Positions 29,297-37,744 of a DNA stretch of 64,000 bases are shown here, one piece after another. The first letter of the stretch is position 1, and each line of letters begins with the position of its first letter. Source of the stretch: Planctomycetota bacterium. Lineage in GTDB: Bacteria; Planctomycetota; UBA1135; GCA-002686595. The notes below the pieces were generated by a model that saw nothing but the letters and a program-made list of their open reading frames with translations, had not been told where the DNA came from and did not search any database. The stretch is taken from the NCBI GenBank assembly GCA_023150475.1, contig JAKLKU010000011.1, forward strand, positions 124,001 to 188,000. Reading direction: 5' to 3'. Made by a program: the position numbers and the translations under genes.

Positions 29297-29313
29297 CCCG
29301 CCGCGCGGGCGGG
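29297..29313 (-). terminator. Hairpin in the carB upstream region
   Basis: CCCGCC and GGCGGG pair around GCGCG, 57 bases before carB and 64 bases after the preceding stop at 29377. It could terminate the upstream operon or act within the carB leader. Confidence 0.35.
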
Positions 29314-29376
29314 CGCTGTGCAAACTGATGGATTGAACCATACCGCGCCGCGGCTGTCGACCCCGTGGTCGCCGCG

Positions 29377-30939
29377 TCAGAGTTCGGCGTGCGGTAGCGC
29401 GGCGGCGAGGGCGAGGAGCTCCGACCGGCAGGCGTATCCGGAGGGGACGTCGCCCAGGTCGATGACGACCCGGCCGCCGCCGTCGAGCTCGGCGCCGAGG
29501 CGCGTTTCGAGCTCGCGCCACCACTGCGCGCGTTCCGTGGCGTCGAGCTCGACCGGCTCCGCGAGGTCGACGGCCTCGAGCCCGAAGCGGTGACGCGCGA
29601 GGTAGACGTGGTCGGGGTGGAGCGCGACGAGCACGTCGCCGGGCACGAGCTCCGCGAGCGCACGTTCCTTCCAAGTCGCGTTGCGGTCCATGCCGGCGAT
29701 GCCGCGGCTGAAGCCGAAGCCGATCGCGAACTGGCCGGCGACGAAGAGCACCGCGTAGCGCACGAGCTCCTTCCATTCACGATCGGCGAACCAGCTCGCG
29801 AGGCCGAGCGCCGCGGGCGGCAAGAGCGCGACGAGCACGGCCTTGGCGTCGATGTTCCACGTCAGGATCGGCAGCACGAGCGGTCCGACGCACCACACGG
29901 CGACCCAGACCGGCGGCCGGGCTTCTTCGGCGTCGATCGGCGGAAGCACCAGCACCAGCAGTCCGAACGCCGCCGTGCCGAGGCCGAAGAGCGCGAGCCA
30001 GAGCGAGCCGATCCCGCCGGGCCCGCGGCCGGTGAGCACGTCGAAGGCGCGTCCAATGAACGCCCACCCGCTCGGCTCCGACGGCAGACCGATCGCGACG
30101 AGCGCGAACGCGGCCGCGAGCACGCCGAGCGGCGCGAGCACCGCGACGGAACGGAGCTCGACGCGCCGGCGCGCCTCGCCCCGTTCGCGCCCGGTCGACC
30201 ACGCCTCCGCGACGATCGCGGGCAAGTACGCGAGCGCCCGCACGTCGAGCAGGAGCGCGAGGCCGAACGCCAGCGCGACTTTCTTGTGCCGCGCGGCTCG
30301 ATCGGGCTCGCGCGACGCGTCGAGCAGCGCGCCGAACACGAGCCACGCGCCGAGCAGCCCTGGCGCGGATCCGCCGGGCAGCGTCGCGGCGAGCCACGCC
30401 GCCGGCGCGCCGAGCGTCACGCACGCCGCGATCAAGGCCGCACGAGCTCGTGCGCCGTACCGCACGAGACTCTTCCAACTCGCGACGGCGCACACGGCCC
30501 AACACGCGGCCGAAAGGATGAACCACGCCTGCTCGATCCCGAGCCACGGCAGCCACGCGACGCTGCGTGCGAGAGGCGCGAGCGCGAGGTGCACGACGAA
30601 CCACGCGCCACCGTCGCACGCACGCACGAAGTCGGGCCCGTCGCCGATCAACGCGCGCGTCGGAAACGCGAGCGCGAGGATCGCGAGTCCGAACGCGAGG
30701 AACACGGCCTGCCAGCGCGCGCGGGCGCGGCTCGCGTCCTCGTCGCCAGCGACCATCGAAGCGAGCAGGCGCCGCGGGAAGGCCTCTTGCTCGTCGTGCG
30801 CGCCGTCGTCGTGCGTGTGGCCCGCGTGCTCGTGCCCGCCATGCCCGTGAGTCGCCTCTGCAGGCCCGCCGGTCGCGGACGCGCCGGTTCCGGCCGCGTG
30901 CGGCTCGTGCGAGTGACGCTGCGATTGCGATTCGGACAA
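29377..30939 (-). CDS. Polytopic membrane protein with His-rich N-terminus
   Basis: A 520-residue protein starting at a TTG (30939) with GGAG 7 bases upstream. Residues about 1-55 are rich in His, Gly and Asp ([15 protein letters not shown]). About ten membrane helices follow (for example [34 protein letters not shown]). The C-terminal 100 residues are soluble ([40 protein letters not shown]). The layout resembles DUF2723- or glycosyltransferase-like integral proteins of planctomycetes, but I cannot assign a family. It lies 39 bases after aroB on the same strand. Confidence 0.75.
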   Translation of the reverse strand: MSESQSQRHSHEPHAAGTGASATGGPAEATHGHGGHEHAGHTHDDGAHDEQEAFPRRLLASMVAGDEDASRARARWQAVFLAFGLAILALAFPTRALIGDGPDFVRACDGGAWFVVHLALAPLARSVAWLPWLGIEQAWFILSAACWAVCAVASWKSLVRYGARARAALIAACVTLGAPAAWLAATLPGGSAPGLLGAWLVFGALLDASREPDRAARHKKVALAFGLALLLDVRALAYLPAIVAEAWSTGRERGEARRRVELRSVAVLAPLGVLAAAFALVAIGLPSEPSGWAFIGRAFDVLTGRGPGGIGSLWLALFGLGTAAFGLLVLVLPPIDAEEARPPVWVAVWCVGPLVLPILTWNIDAKAVLVALLPPAALGLASWFADREWKELVRYAVLFVAGQFAIGFGFSRGIAGMDRNATWKERALAELVPGDVLVALHPDHVYLARHRFGLEAVDLAEPVELDATERAQWWRELETRLGAELDGGGRVVIDLGDVPSGYACRSELLALAAALPHAEL

Positions 30940-30978
30940 AGGACGTCTCCGCGCGAAAGCGTGCGCTCGAAAGCGAGC

Positions 30979-32040
30979 TCAGGCAAGCACGCGTTCGAGC
31001 ACGCGCGGTTCGAGCGACTGGTCCCAGCGCACTCGACCCGGTGCGTCGAGCAACACGAAACGCGGCGAACGTGCGACACCCTTCTTGTCGAGCTGCATCG
31101 ACTGCGCAAGCGCGGTCGCCGGCAAGTCCAGTCGCGTGTGCGTACGCAGCTCTGCGAGCGTCGCGACGAGCCCGAGCGCGCGCGCGAGCCGCTCGACGCG
31201 GTCGGCGAGCTCCTGCGCGCCGCCGGCGCGCAGCGCGAGTCCGACGCCGACCGCCACGGCGACGCCGTGCGGCACGCGGCCGTAGCCGGCGACGTGTTCG
31301 ATCGCGTGCGCGAACGTGTGCCCGAGGTTCAACGCCTTGCGCTCGTCCCGCTCGCGCGGATCGCGCTCGACGATCGCGGATTTCAGGCGCACCGAGCGAG
31401 CGACGAGCTCGTGCAGCACGTGCGGCTCACGCCGGGCGATCCGGTCGGCCGACGTTTCGAGCCGTGCGACGAATTCCTCGCCGTCGAGCAGCGCGCTCTT
31501 CAGCACTTCGCCGAGCCCGGAACGGAACTCGTCGTCGGCGAGCGTCGTGAGCGTCGACGTGTCGGCGAACACGGCGCTCGGCGCGTGGAAGGTGCCGGCG
31601 AGGTTCTTGCCCGCGGCGAGATCGACCGCGGTCTTGCCGCCGACCGACGCGTCGACCTGCGCGAGCAACGTCGTCGGGCACTGCACGAGCTCGAGGCCGC
31701 GCATGTAGAGGGACGCGGCGAGCCCCGCGAGGTCGCCGATCGATCCGCCGCCCAAGCCGACCACGACGGAGCCTCGACCGAGTCCGAGACGCGCGAAGTC
31801 CTCGAGGACGCGCTCGAGCGTCGCGAAGCGTTTCGCCGCTTCGCCTCGCTCGACTTCGACGATCGGCGCGTCGAGCGCGAGCCGCGCGGCGTGCAAGCCG
31901 CGGACGTGCGGATCGGTGACGATCACGGCGCGACGGCCGGCGAGTTTCGTGCGCGCGTCGTCGAGCACGCGTTCACCGATCGTGACCGCGTAGCCGGGCT
32001 CGGCGTGCGTCTCGCCGCGCACTGTGATCGTCGTCACCAC
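30979..32040 (-). CDS. aroB: 3-dehydroquinate synthase
   Basis: A 353-residue enzyme of the shikimate pathway converting DAHP to 3-dehydroquinate with NAD and zinc. It starts at a GTG with GAGGA upstream. Visible motifs are the NAD-binding GLGGGSIGDLAGLAAS, the CPTTLLAQVDASVGGKTAVD block, and metal ligands in ALNLGHTFAHAIEH and VPHGVAVAVG. Length and motifs are normal. It follows the amidotransferase gene by 15 bases, so the two share a transcript with the polytopic protein downstream. Confidence 0.96.
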   Translation of the reverse strand: MVTTITVRGETHAEPGYAVTIGERVLDDARTKLAGRRAVIVTDPHVRGLHAARLALDAPIVEVERGEAAKRFATLERVLEDFARLGLGRGSVVVGLGGGSIGDLAGLAASLYMRGLELVQCPTTLLAQVDASVGGKTAVDLAAGKNLAGTFHAPSAVFADTSTLTTLADDEFRSGLGEVLKSALLDGEEFVARLETSADRIARREPHVLHELVARSVRLKSAIVERDPRERDERKALNLGHTFAHAIEHVAGYGRVPHGVAVAVGVGLALRAGGAQELADRVERLARALGLVATLAELRTHTRLDLPATALAQSMQLDKKGVARSPRFVLLDAPGRVRWDQSLEPRVLERVLA

Positions 32041-32055
32041 GCCGCGTGGTCCTCG

Positions 32056-32799
32056 CTAACGGCGCGACACGGCGAAGAGCTCGCGCGAACGCGCGACACC
32101 CGCCGCGCCGACGAGGCCGCGGAACAGGCGATCGTGCGGGCTGCCCTCCGGCGAACGTTCGGGGTGCCACTGCACGCCGACGCAGAAGGGCAGATCGGGC
32201 CGTTCGATCGCTTCGATCAAGCCTTGGTCGTCGCGGGCGCTTACGATCCAGCGCGGCCCGACGCTCGCGACGGCTTGGTGGTGGCTCGAGACGGTCTCCA
32301 GCTCACGCACTTCGACGAGACTCGCGAGTTTGGTGCCCGCGACGATCTCGACCGAGTGCAGCACGTTGCCGCGGTGCTCGCGCGCGCCCGGCCGGTCGTC
32401 GGGGATGTGCTGATGGAGCGACCCACCGTCGACGACGCCGAAGATCTGCATGCCGTAGCAGATGCCGAGGATCGGGATCTGGCGTTCGAGCGCGGCGCGC
32501 ACGAGCTCGACGTCGAAGTCCTGCTTCGCCGGCATCACCGGAGTGACGCTCGGGTGATTGCGGCCGAGCCCGAGGCGCTCGAGATCGAAATCGTCCCCGC
32601 CGCCGAGCACGAGGCCGTCGACGTTGTCGAGCAGTCGCGCGATGTCGCGCGGCCCGCCGACCGGCGGAATCGCGAGCGGCACGCCGCCCGCCTTGAGCAC
32701 GGCATCGGCGTAGAGATTGTTGAGCGAGAGCCGCGGCGCAGTCTTGCCGGGCACCATTTCGCCGTTGATGGCGATCAGCGGATGTTCGACGCGTTTCAC
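32056..32799 (-). CDS. Class I glutamine amidotransferase-like peptidase (C26, PuuD type)
   Basis: A 247-residue enzyme with the catalytic triad Cys114 (LGICYGMQIF), His212 and Glu214 (VQWHPERS). The N-terminal NGEMVPGK..RLSLNNLYADAV and GGGDDFD segments match the gamma-glutamyl-GABA hydrolase/peptidase C26 family, which cleaves gamma-glutamyl amides. It starts at a GTG with a TACCAT box 6 bases upstream and heads the run into aroB. The true substrate is not shown by context, since no putrescine pathway is nearby. Confidence 0.88.
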   Translation of the reverse strand: MKRVEHPLIAINGEMVPGKTAPRLSLNNLYADAVLKAGGVPLAIPPVGGPRDIARLLDNVDGLVLGGGDDFDLERLGLGRNHPSVTPVMPAKQDFDVELVRAALERQIPILGICYGMQIFGVVDGGSLHQHIPDDRPGAREHRGNVLHSVEIVAGTKLASLVEVRELETVSSHHQAVASVGPRWIVSARDDQGLIEAIERPDLPFCVGVQWHPERSPEGSPHDRLFRGLVGAAGVARSRELFAVSRR

Positions 32800-32805
32800 G
32801 CCGAG

Positions 32806-32811
32806 ATGGTA
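32806..32811 (-). promoter_or_regulatory. TAnnnT -10 box, likely leaderless start
   Basis: TACCAT (minus strand) lies exactly 6 bases before the GTG at 32799, with no Shine-Dalgarno. Probable promoter of the amidotransferase-aroB operon. Confidence 0.5.
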
Positions 32812-32865
32812 CCGACGGCGGGTGATGCCACACGGAGCGCGCCGGCGATTCCGCCGCGGCCGGCC

Positions 32866-33375
32866 TCAGCGTTTGCCGCGCGCCAGCAACGCGCCGACCG
32901 GCAGCGTCACTTCACCCTGCCAACGCCGGGTTGCCTCCCACACTTGGAGGACGCCGTCCGCAGTGCCGCGCACGCGCAGCGACCAACGCTCTCGTTCCGC
33001 TCTCGAGGTTTCGAGCGCGGGCGGAAGCGCGGCGACCGCGGAACCCGAGTCGTTCTCCACGTCGGCCAGCATCGCGATCGGTCCAGGTTCGGTCGCGACG
33101 AGCACGCCGTCTCGGAGCACGTCGACGTCGAGCGACGCGACGACACCCGCATACTCCGCGCGTTGCCGCTCGGGCGCCGTCAGGCGCCGGTACGCGACCC
33201 GCGTCGTCTGCGCGTCTTCGCCGTGTCCTCGGTCGAACCGCAGCGACAATCCATCGGCGACCGCGCGGTCGAGCGTCTCGCCGGCGATCGGCACGCCGTG
33301 CATTCGTTCCTCGTCGAGCGGCGGTTCTCGGTCCGCGATCGTGGCGACCGTGCGACGCGGCTGGTGCACGCGCAA
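32866..33375 (-). CDS. Hypothetical protein
   Basis: A 169-residue protein; possible starts are TTG 33375, GTG 33369 or ATG 33303, none with a clear ribosome site. The product is mixed alpha/beta with alternating hydrophobic strands (AGVVASLDVDVLRDGVLVATE, RWSLRVRGTADGVLQVWEAT). There is no signal peptide or membrane helix. It diverges from the Cys-rich lipoprotein at 33495. Family unknown. Confidence 0.55.
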   Translation of the reverse strand: MRVHQPRRTVATIADREPPLDEERMHGVPIAGETLDRAVADGLSLRFDRGHGEDAQTTRVAYRRLTAPERQRAEYAGVVASLDVDVLRDGVLVATEPGPIAMLADVENDSGSAVAALPPALETSRAERERWSLRVRGTADGVLQVWEATRRWQGEVTLPVGALLARGKR

Positions 33376-33494
33376 CCCGTGCGACGTCGCCGAAGTGTCG
33401 GCCGCAAGTGGCCGGCGCTACGCTTTCGTCCTCGCGCGCCCGAGGGAGGCGCGCTTTCGATGGCTCCAAGCTGCGATCCGCGGATCGCCTTCCC

Positions 33495-34022
33495 ATGAAC
33501 ACTCGAATCGCATCGCTCTGTGTCGGACTCGCGCTCGCACTGTCGAGCTGTCGCTCCGGCGCCGTTGGGCATCAGGATCCGACACCGATCACTTCGCTCT
33601 CGGTCGAAGAGATGCAGGCGCTCTTCCCGTACGTCGCCGATTGGGCGAAACAAGGCGAGCTCGTGCATCGCGTGTACGAGGTCAAGACCGGCAGCGGCGC
33701 GCTCGTCCTGCACCAGAATTCTCGCCGCTTCGCGTTCAGCGTCTGGGTCGACGAGAACGGCCGGCCCATCATGCCGCCGACCGACGACGAGCTCGCGAAG
33801 ATGCTCAAACGTCCGATTCGACTCGGCGGCACGTGGGACACGATGTGTTTCACTGGCTGCACGCCGAACACCTCCGGCGGGCCGCCGTGCACGCCGGAAG
33901 GCTGCCTGCCGCTCGACGATGCGTGCGGCTGCACTCCGCCGTCGTGCCCGACCGGTTGCGAAGACCTCGGCTGTACCCTCGGCGGAGGCGGCGCGATCGC
34001 GGGCATGCTCGTCATGCGGTAG
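33495..34022 (+). CDS. Cys-rich lipoprotein
   Basis: A 175-residue protein with a lipoprotein signal (MNTRIASLCVGLALALSSC, lipobox Cys at 19). The middle region is a small alpha/beta domain (ITSLSVEEMQALFPYVADWA, RRFAFSVWVDENGRPIMPP). The last 65 residues hold about eleven Cys residues in CxxxC-like spacing (CFTGCTPN, CTPEGCLP, CGCTPPSC, CEDLGC), which suggests disulphide cross-links or metal binding outside the cell. Not recognised as a named family. Confidence 0.75.
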   Translation: MNTRIASLCVGLALALSSCRSGAVGHQDPTPITSLSVEEMQALFPYVADWAKQGELVHRVYEVKTGSGALVLHQNSRRFAFSVWVDENGRPIMPPTDDELAKMLKRPIRLGGTWDTMCFTGCTPNTSGGPPCTPEGCLPLDDACGCTPPSCPTGCEDLGCTLGGGGAIAGMLVMR

Positions 34023-34024
34023 TC

Positions 34025-34041
34025 CGCGCGCCCTCCGCGCG
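34025..34041 (+). terminator. Possible hairpin after Cys-rich lipoprotein
   Basis: Two CGCGCG blocks flank CCCTC to give a 6-bp stem just after the stop; no T-run. Weak. Confidence 0.25.
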
Positions 34042-34171
34042 TTCCGCTGGATGCGGCACGGCTGGCCGACGTGTGCTCCAGCGAGCCGACACCTGTCCAC
34101 GGACACCAACACCGGTCCTCGGCGCCGCATCATCGCGTTGCGTTTCGGGCCGTCGTGTCCAGCAGGTCGTG

Positions 34172-35464
34172 ATGCTCCCGTTCAGCGCCTTGCTGCTGTG
34201 CGCGGTCGGCGCGGCCGGTCGGTTCACGGACGACGACCGCACCTTGCTCGTGCCGGTCATCGCGGCCGCCGGCGACCTCGATCGCGATCGGGCGGCGGAC
34301 TTCTGGGTCGCCGACGAAGGCCGCGAAGGGCACGGGTTCGTACCCGATCGCATCGGTCGCGCATGGGCGATCTCCGGCGCGCGTGGCGCCGTGCTCGTCA
34401 GCGTGAGTGGCGACGAAGCGGGAGATCGTTTCGGTGCGGCAGTCGCCGCGCTCTCCGACATCGACGGCGACGACGTCCCGGAGTGCGTCGTGGGCATCCC
34501 CGGCCGTGGCAGCCGTGCGCACGGCAGCGCAGTCGTGTTCAGCGGCGCGACGGGCGCGCGGATCTTCGGGGTCGCGTCGGATCGAGTCGCCTCGGAGTTC
34601 GGCGCGTGCGTCGCCAACGTCGGCGACTTCGATGGCGACGAGCACGACGACTTCGCGGTCGGCGCCCCGCGCATGCGGCGCGTCACGTTCTTCTCGGGCA
34701 CCGACGGCGAGCCTCTCGGGGAACTCCCCTGTCCTGGCGATGCGCGCCCCATGCGCGTCGAGCGACTACGCGACATCGACATCGACGTCGACATTGGCAC
34801 CGGCATCGGCATCGGCATCGGCATCGACCGCGGCGGCGCGGGCGAACTGCTCGTCGCCAGCGCCGGGGACTTCGCGGGTTGGGGCGCGCGGCTGTATCGC
34901 GGGCTCGACGGGCTGCGCGTCTCGCTGCCGGACGTCATCGACGAAGCGCTCGCCGACACCCGCGGAGCGCTCGTCGTTTCCGCCGCGGCGTGCGAGCGCG
35001 CACCGGACCTGTGGTTGCTCGGCTCGAGCTACGTTCGCCGCTACGCGCTACCGACCGGCAACCTCGTCGAGGTGCGACCGTTCACCGTGCCGAGTGACGC
35101 CGGGCGCGAGCCTCTGCCGATTTCCGCCTGGGCGAATCTTGGCGACGTCGACGACGACGGCGTCGACGACGTGGCGCTCGGCTTCGCTTCCATTCACGTG
35201 AGCGCGGGCTGCGTCATCGTCCACTCGGGTGCGGATGGACGCGAGCTCTACACGGTCCGCGCTGCGGACCTGGAGCTCTGGCGATTCGGCCACTCCATCG
35301 AAGCGCTCGGCGATCTCGACGGTGATGGAGTCGGCGACTTCGCCGTCGGCGACGACAACACGCGATCGCACGAACGTGGCCAGGTGCGCGTGTACTCCGG
35401 CCGCACCGGGGAGCGGCGGTGGATCGTGCTCGGCACGCGCGGCGAGCTCGTCGTCAGCCGTTGA
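34172..35464 (+). CDS. Secreted FG-GAP repeat protein
   Basis: A 430-residue protein with a short signal peptide (MLPFSALLLCAVGAAG) from the ATG at 34172, behind CAGGTCG. It carries FG-GAP/integrin-alpha-like repeats, each with a Ca-binding loop of the DxDxDxxxD type (DLDRDRAAD, DIDGDDVPE, DFDGDEHDD, DVDDDGVDD, DLDGDGVGD), expected to form a seven-bladed beta-propeller. One loop is replaced by an expanded Asp/Gly-Ile tract encoded by a hexanucleotide repeat at 34772-34825. It lacks the Cys-rich C-terminal domain of the larger FG-GAP protein at 37745. Role probably surface binding. Confidence 0.82.
   Translation: MLPFSALLLCAVGAAGRFTDDDRTLLVPVIAAAGDLDRDRAADFWVADEGREGHGFVPDRIGRAWAISGARGAVLVSVSGDEAGDRFGAAVAALSDIDGDDVPECVVGIPGRGSRAHGSAVVFSGATGARIFGVASDRVASEFGACVANVGDFDGDEHDDFAVGAPRMRRVTFFSGTDGEPLGELPCPGDARPMRVERLRDIDIDVDIGTGIGIGIGIDRGGAGELLVASAGDFAGWGARLYRGLDGLRVSLPDVIDEALADTRGALVVSAAACERAPDLWLLGSSYVRRYALPTGNLVEVRPFTVPSDAGREPLPISAWANLGDVDDDGVDDVALGFASIHVSAGCVIVHSGADGRELYTVRAADLELWRFGHSIEALGDLDGDGVGDFAVGDDNTRSHERGQVRVYSGRTGERRWIVLGTRGELVVSR
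34772..34825 (+). repeat. Hexanucleotide microsatellite in FG-GAP gene
   Basis: Nine six-base units of the form G(A/G)CATC or close variants run in frame, ending with four identical GGCATC units. They encode alternating Asp-Ile and Gly-Ile within a predicted calcium loop. Confidence 0.8.
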
Positions 35465-35504
35465 TCCGGACAGCGTGGCCCTCGCTTCCTCGTCCGAAAC
35501 GACG

Positions 35505-35537
35505 GACGCCCACCGAGCGTCGAACTCGGCGGGCGTC
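35505..35537. terminator. Bidirectional hairpin terminator
   Basis: GACGCCC-A-CCGAG pairs with CTCGG-C-GGGCGTC (12 pairs, one A-C mismatch, 7-base loop) in the gap between converging genes ending at 35464 and 35559. Confidence 0.65.
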
Positions 35538-35558
35538 GTGTAGAGCGGAACGTCGTCG

Positions 35559-36104
35559 TCAGACCAGACGCAGGATGAACGGATAGCGGAAGCGCTGGCC
35601 GTCCGCGGCGCGGATCGAGGCGATGAGAACCATGACGAGCTTCACGAACGGCAGCACCGCGATGATCAGGAGCCCGAGCCCGAGCGCGCAGATCAACGGG
35701 AACGCCGCGAGCGCCCAGAAGATCACGTTGAGTTGGAAGTTGAGTGCCTCGCGAGCGTGGTACTCGATCTCCGGATTCTCGTCCTTCTTGAGGAGCCAGA
35801 TCACGAGCGGCGGCACCCACGCGATCAGCATCCACGGCAGGCAGAAATCGACCAGCGTCGCGAGGTGTGCGAACACCGACCAACCGGTGCTCGAGCTGCG
35901 CTCGGGTTCGCGCGGCGGCGTCGCGTGCGTCGGGCCGGAGCTCGGCGGCGGCGGCGGCGCGGTTTTCGGCGGCGGCGCGTCGTACACGCGTTGACCGGCC
36001 TCGCGCTTCGCGTCGAAAGGCTCGGCCTTGACCTCGAGCGGCTTCTCGGGCCGCGGCGTGGAATCGGCGGGCTGTTCAGCGGCGGGCGGGGGTGCGTCGG
36101 TCAT
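35559..36104 (-). CDS. DUF4870 membrane protein
   Basis: A 181-residue protein. Residues 1-70 are Pro-rich, charged and likely disordered. The rest matches DUF4870 (Tic20-like): SVFAHLATLVDFCLPWMLIAWVPPLVIWLLKKDENPEIEYHAREALNFQLN, then two further membrane helices, ending RYPFILRL. An ideal GAGGAGG Shine-Dalgarno precedes the ATG. Function of the family is unknown. It lies 81 bases after the MmcQ/YjbR gene on the same strand. Confidence 0.88.
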   Translation of the reverse strand: MTDAPPPAAEQPADSTPRPEKPLEVKAEPFDAKREAGQRVYDAPPPKTAPPPPPSSGPTHATPPREPERSSSTGWSVFAHLATLVDFCLPWMLIAWVPPLVIWLLKKDENPEIEYHAREALNFQLNVIFWALAAFPLICALGLGLLIIAVLPFVKLVMVLIASIRAADGQRFRYPFILRLV

Positions 36105-36185
36105 GGTGGCCTCCTCGAAAAGGGAGGCCGACCGTTACGGCGACCGGCGCAGAGGATTTCGGGCTCCGCGTCACGGGCCCGGCGC

Positions 36186-36521
36186 TCAGCCGGAGCCGTC
36201 GCGACCGCGCAGCAGTTTCTTCGGCGCCCGCATGCGCCACGCAAGGTCGAGCAGGTGCACCACGAGCTTCCGGTCCGCTGTGGCGAGCTCGACGCGCACG
36301 CCGGCGAGCTTCTTGCCCCACCAGAGTTCGCTGCAGGACGTCGGCGCCGCCTCGACCACGCGATCGACCTCCTCGGAGTCGACGAAGAGGTGCGCGTGGG
36401 TCGGTTGGGGCAGCGTCGCGAAGATCTTCCCGCCGACGCGGAACGACGGAATACCGTGGTGGTCGGCTTCGACCGCTTCGGGCAGCGCGAGCGCGAGGCG
36501 GCGGAACTCGGCGGCGCGCAT
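36186..36521 (-). CDS. MmcQ/YjbR family protein
   Basis: A 111-residue protein starting 5 bases after the arginase-family stop. Motifs ALALPEAVEADHHGIPSFRVGGKIFATL and the C-terminal WWGKKLAGVRVELA fit the MmcQ/YjbR fold (CyaY-like, double-wing), a small family annotated as DNA-binding without firm evidence. Probably co-transcribed with the arginase-family gene. Confidence 0.82.
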   Translation of the reverse strand: MRAAEFRRLALALPEAVEADHHGIPSFRVGGKIFATLPQPTHAHLFVDSEEVDRVVEAAPTSCSELWWGKKLAGVRVELATADRKLVVHLLDLAWRMRAPKKLLRGRDGSG

Positions 36522-36526
36522 GGGGG

Positions 36527-37570
36527 TCAACGCCGCGTCGCGAGCGCCGTTGCGATCATCCGGTAGAGCAGACGCGCGCCGACCATCGCGTCGAAGCTGT
36601 CGCTCTCGCCGTCGTCGTCGGGACCCGGGTTCACTTCGTTCAGGTCGAGCGCGACGACACGCTTCTTCGCGCGGACGAGTTCGTCGAGCCAGAACATCGT
36701 CTCGCCCCACGAGAGGCCGCCGGGCACCGGCGTGCCGGTGTTCGGGCACAACGTCGGATCGAGCGCATCGATGTCGAACGAGACGTACACGTCGCGCGGC
36801 AGCTTGGCGAGGTGTTCACGGACGACGCGCTTCAAGTCGCGGCCTTCGAGTTTTGCGTTCTGCCAATCACGATCGAACAATGTCGCGACGCGGCCCTTCG
36901 ACGCGCGGATCAAGTCGAACTCGTCCTCGCAGAAGTCGCGGATGCCGACCTGCACGAGCTTCGCGAGCGGGAGCCGCCGGAGCACGTTCTCCATGATCGA
37001 CGCGTGCGACCACTCGAAGCCTTCGTAGGCGACGCGCAGGTCCGCGTGCGCGTCGAAGTGCAACACGCCGAGCTTGGGGTAACGCTCGAGCGCCGCGCGA
37101 ATCGCGCCGAACGGCGTCGAATGGTCGCCGCCGACGAGCGCGAGGAGCTTCCCCGACTCCAGCGCGGACTTCGCGGCACGGTACACGCGTTGATTCACTT
37201 CCGCGCCGAGCGCGTTGACCTCGGCCAGCGCTTTCTCGAGCGGGGGCTTGCCGGTCACCACGCCGCCCGCGGCGATGACGCGGTCGGCGAGCTTCGACGC
37301 TTCGCGATTGCGCTTCTGCACGCCCGGATCGGCGTCGAGCATCGCGATGCCCGCTTCGTAGGGCCGACCGGTGGCGAGGTCGAAGAGGTCGACTTGCTTC
37401 GACGCGCGGAAGATCGCGTCGGGGCCTTTCCAGGCGCCCTTGCGATACGAGGCCGTCGCGTCGAACGGCACCGGCAGCACCTGCACGGCGGCTTCGTCGA
37501 GCGTCGAGTTGAGTCCGAAGATGCCGCTCGAAGGCGACGCGGCGGCGTTGGGATCGAAGTTCGTCGTCAC
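36527..37570 (-). CDS. Agmatinase/arginase (ureohydrolase) family enzyme
   Basis: A 347-residue enzyme from the GTG at 37570 (VTTNFDPNAAASPSSGIFGL); ATG 37612 would add 14 residues. It has the three manganese-binding blocks of the family: LVGGDHSTPFGA, VLHFDAHADLRVAYEG, and VYVSFDIDALDPTLCPNTGTPVPGG. Family members hydrolyse agmatine, arginine or related guanidino compounds to urea. I cannot choose between agmatinase, arginase and formimidoylglutamase from sequence alone; the overall length and PVPGGL box favour agmatinase-like. It diverges from the large FG-GAP gene. Confidence 0.88.
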   Translation of the reverse strand: MTTNFDPNAAASPSSGIFGLNSTLDEAAVQVLPVPFDATASYRKGAWKGPDAIFRASKQVDLFDLATGRPYEAGIAMLDADPGVQKRNREASKLADRVIAAGGVVTGKPPLEKALAEVNALGAEVNQRVYRAAKSALESGKLLALVGGDHSTPFGAIRAALERYPKLGVLHFDAHADLRVAYEGFEWSHASIMENVLRRLPLAKLVQVGIRDFCEDEFDLIRASKGRVATLFDRDWQNAKLEGRDLKRVVREHLAKLPRDVYVSFDIDALDPTLCPNTGTPVPGGLSWGETMFWLDELVRAKKRVVALDLNEVNPGPDDDGESDSFDAMVGARLLYRMIATALATRR

Positions 37571-37744
37571 GGGCCGCGGATCATGGGCGCGGAGAATCCC
37601 GCGCGCAACCATCGCGGCGTCGGAGCGCGGATCCGCTCGACTGGACGAGCACGCAAGCACTGCGGCCTCGGGGCGCGCGCGGCCGAGTCGCCCCGGGACG
37701 GCGGGCTTGCTTGTTGCTGCCACCCGCGAGAGGGAGGAGACAGC

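Noticed and set aside
29590..33498. Very long plus-strand open frame of about 1300 codons opposite the aroB region
   Set aside because: It is an Arg/Glu-rich antisense shadow of four clearly real minus-strand genes (polytopic protein, aroB, amidotransferase, hypothetical), caused by high GC.
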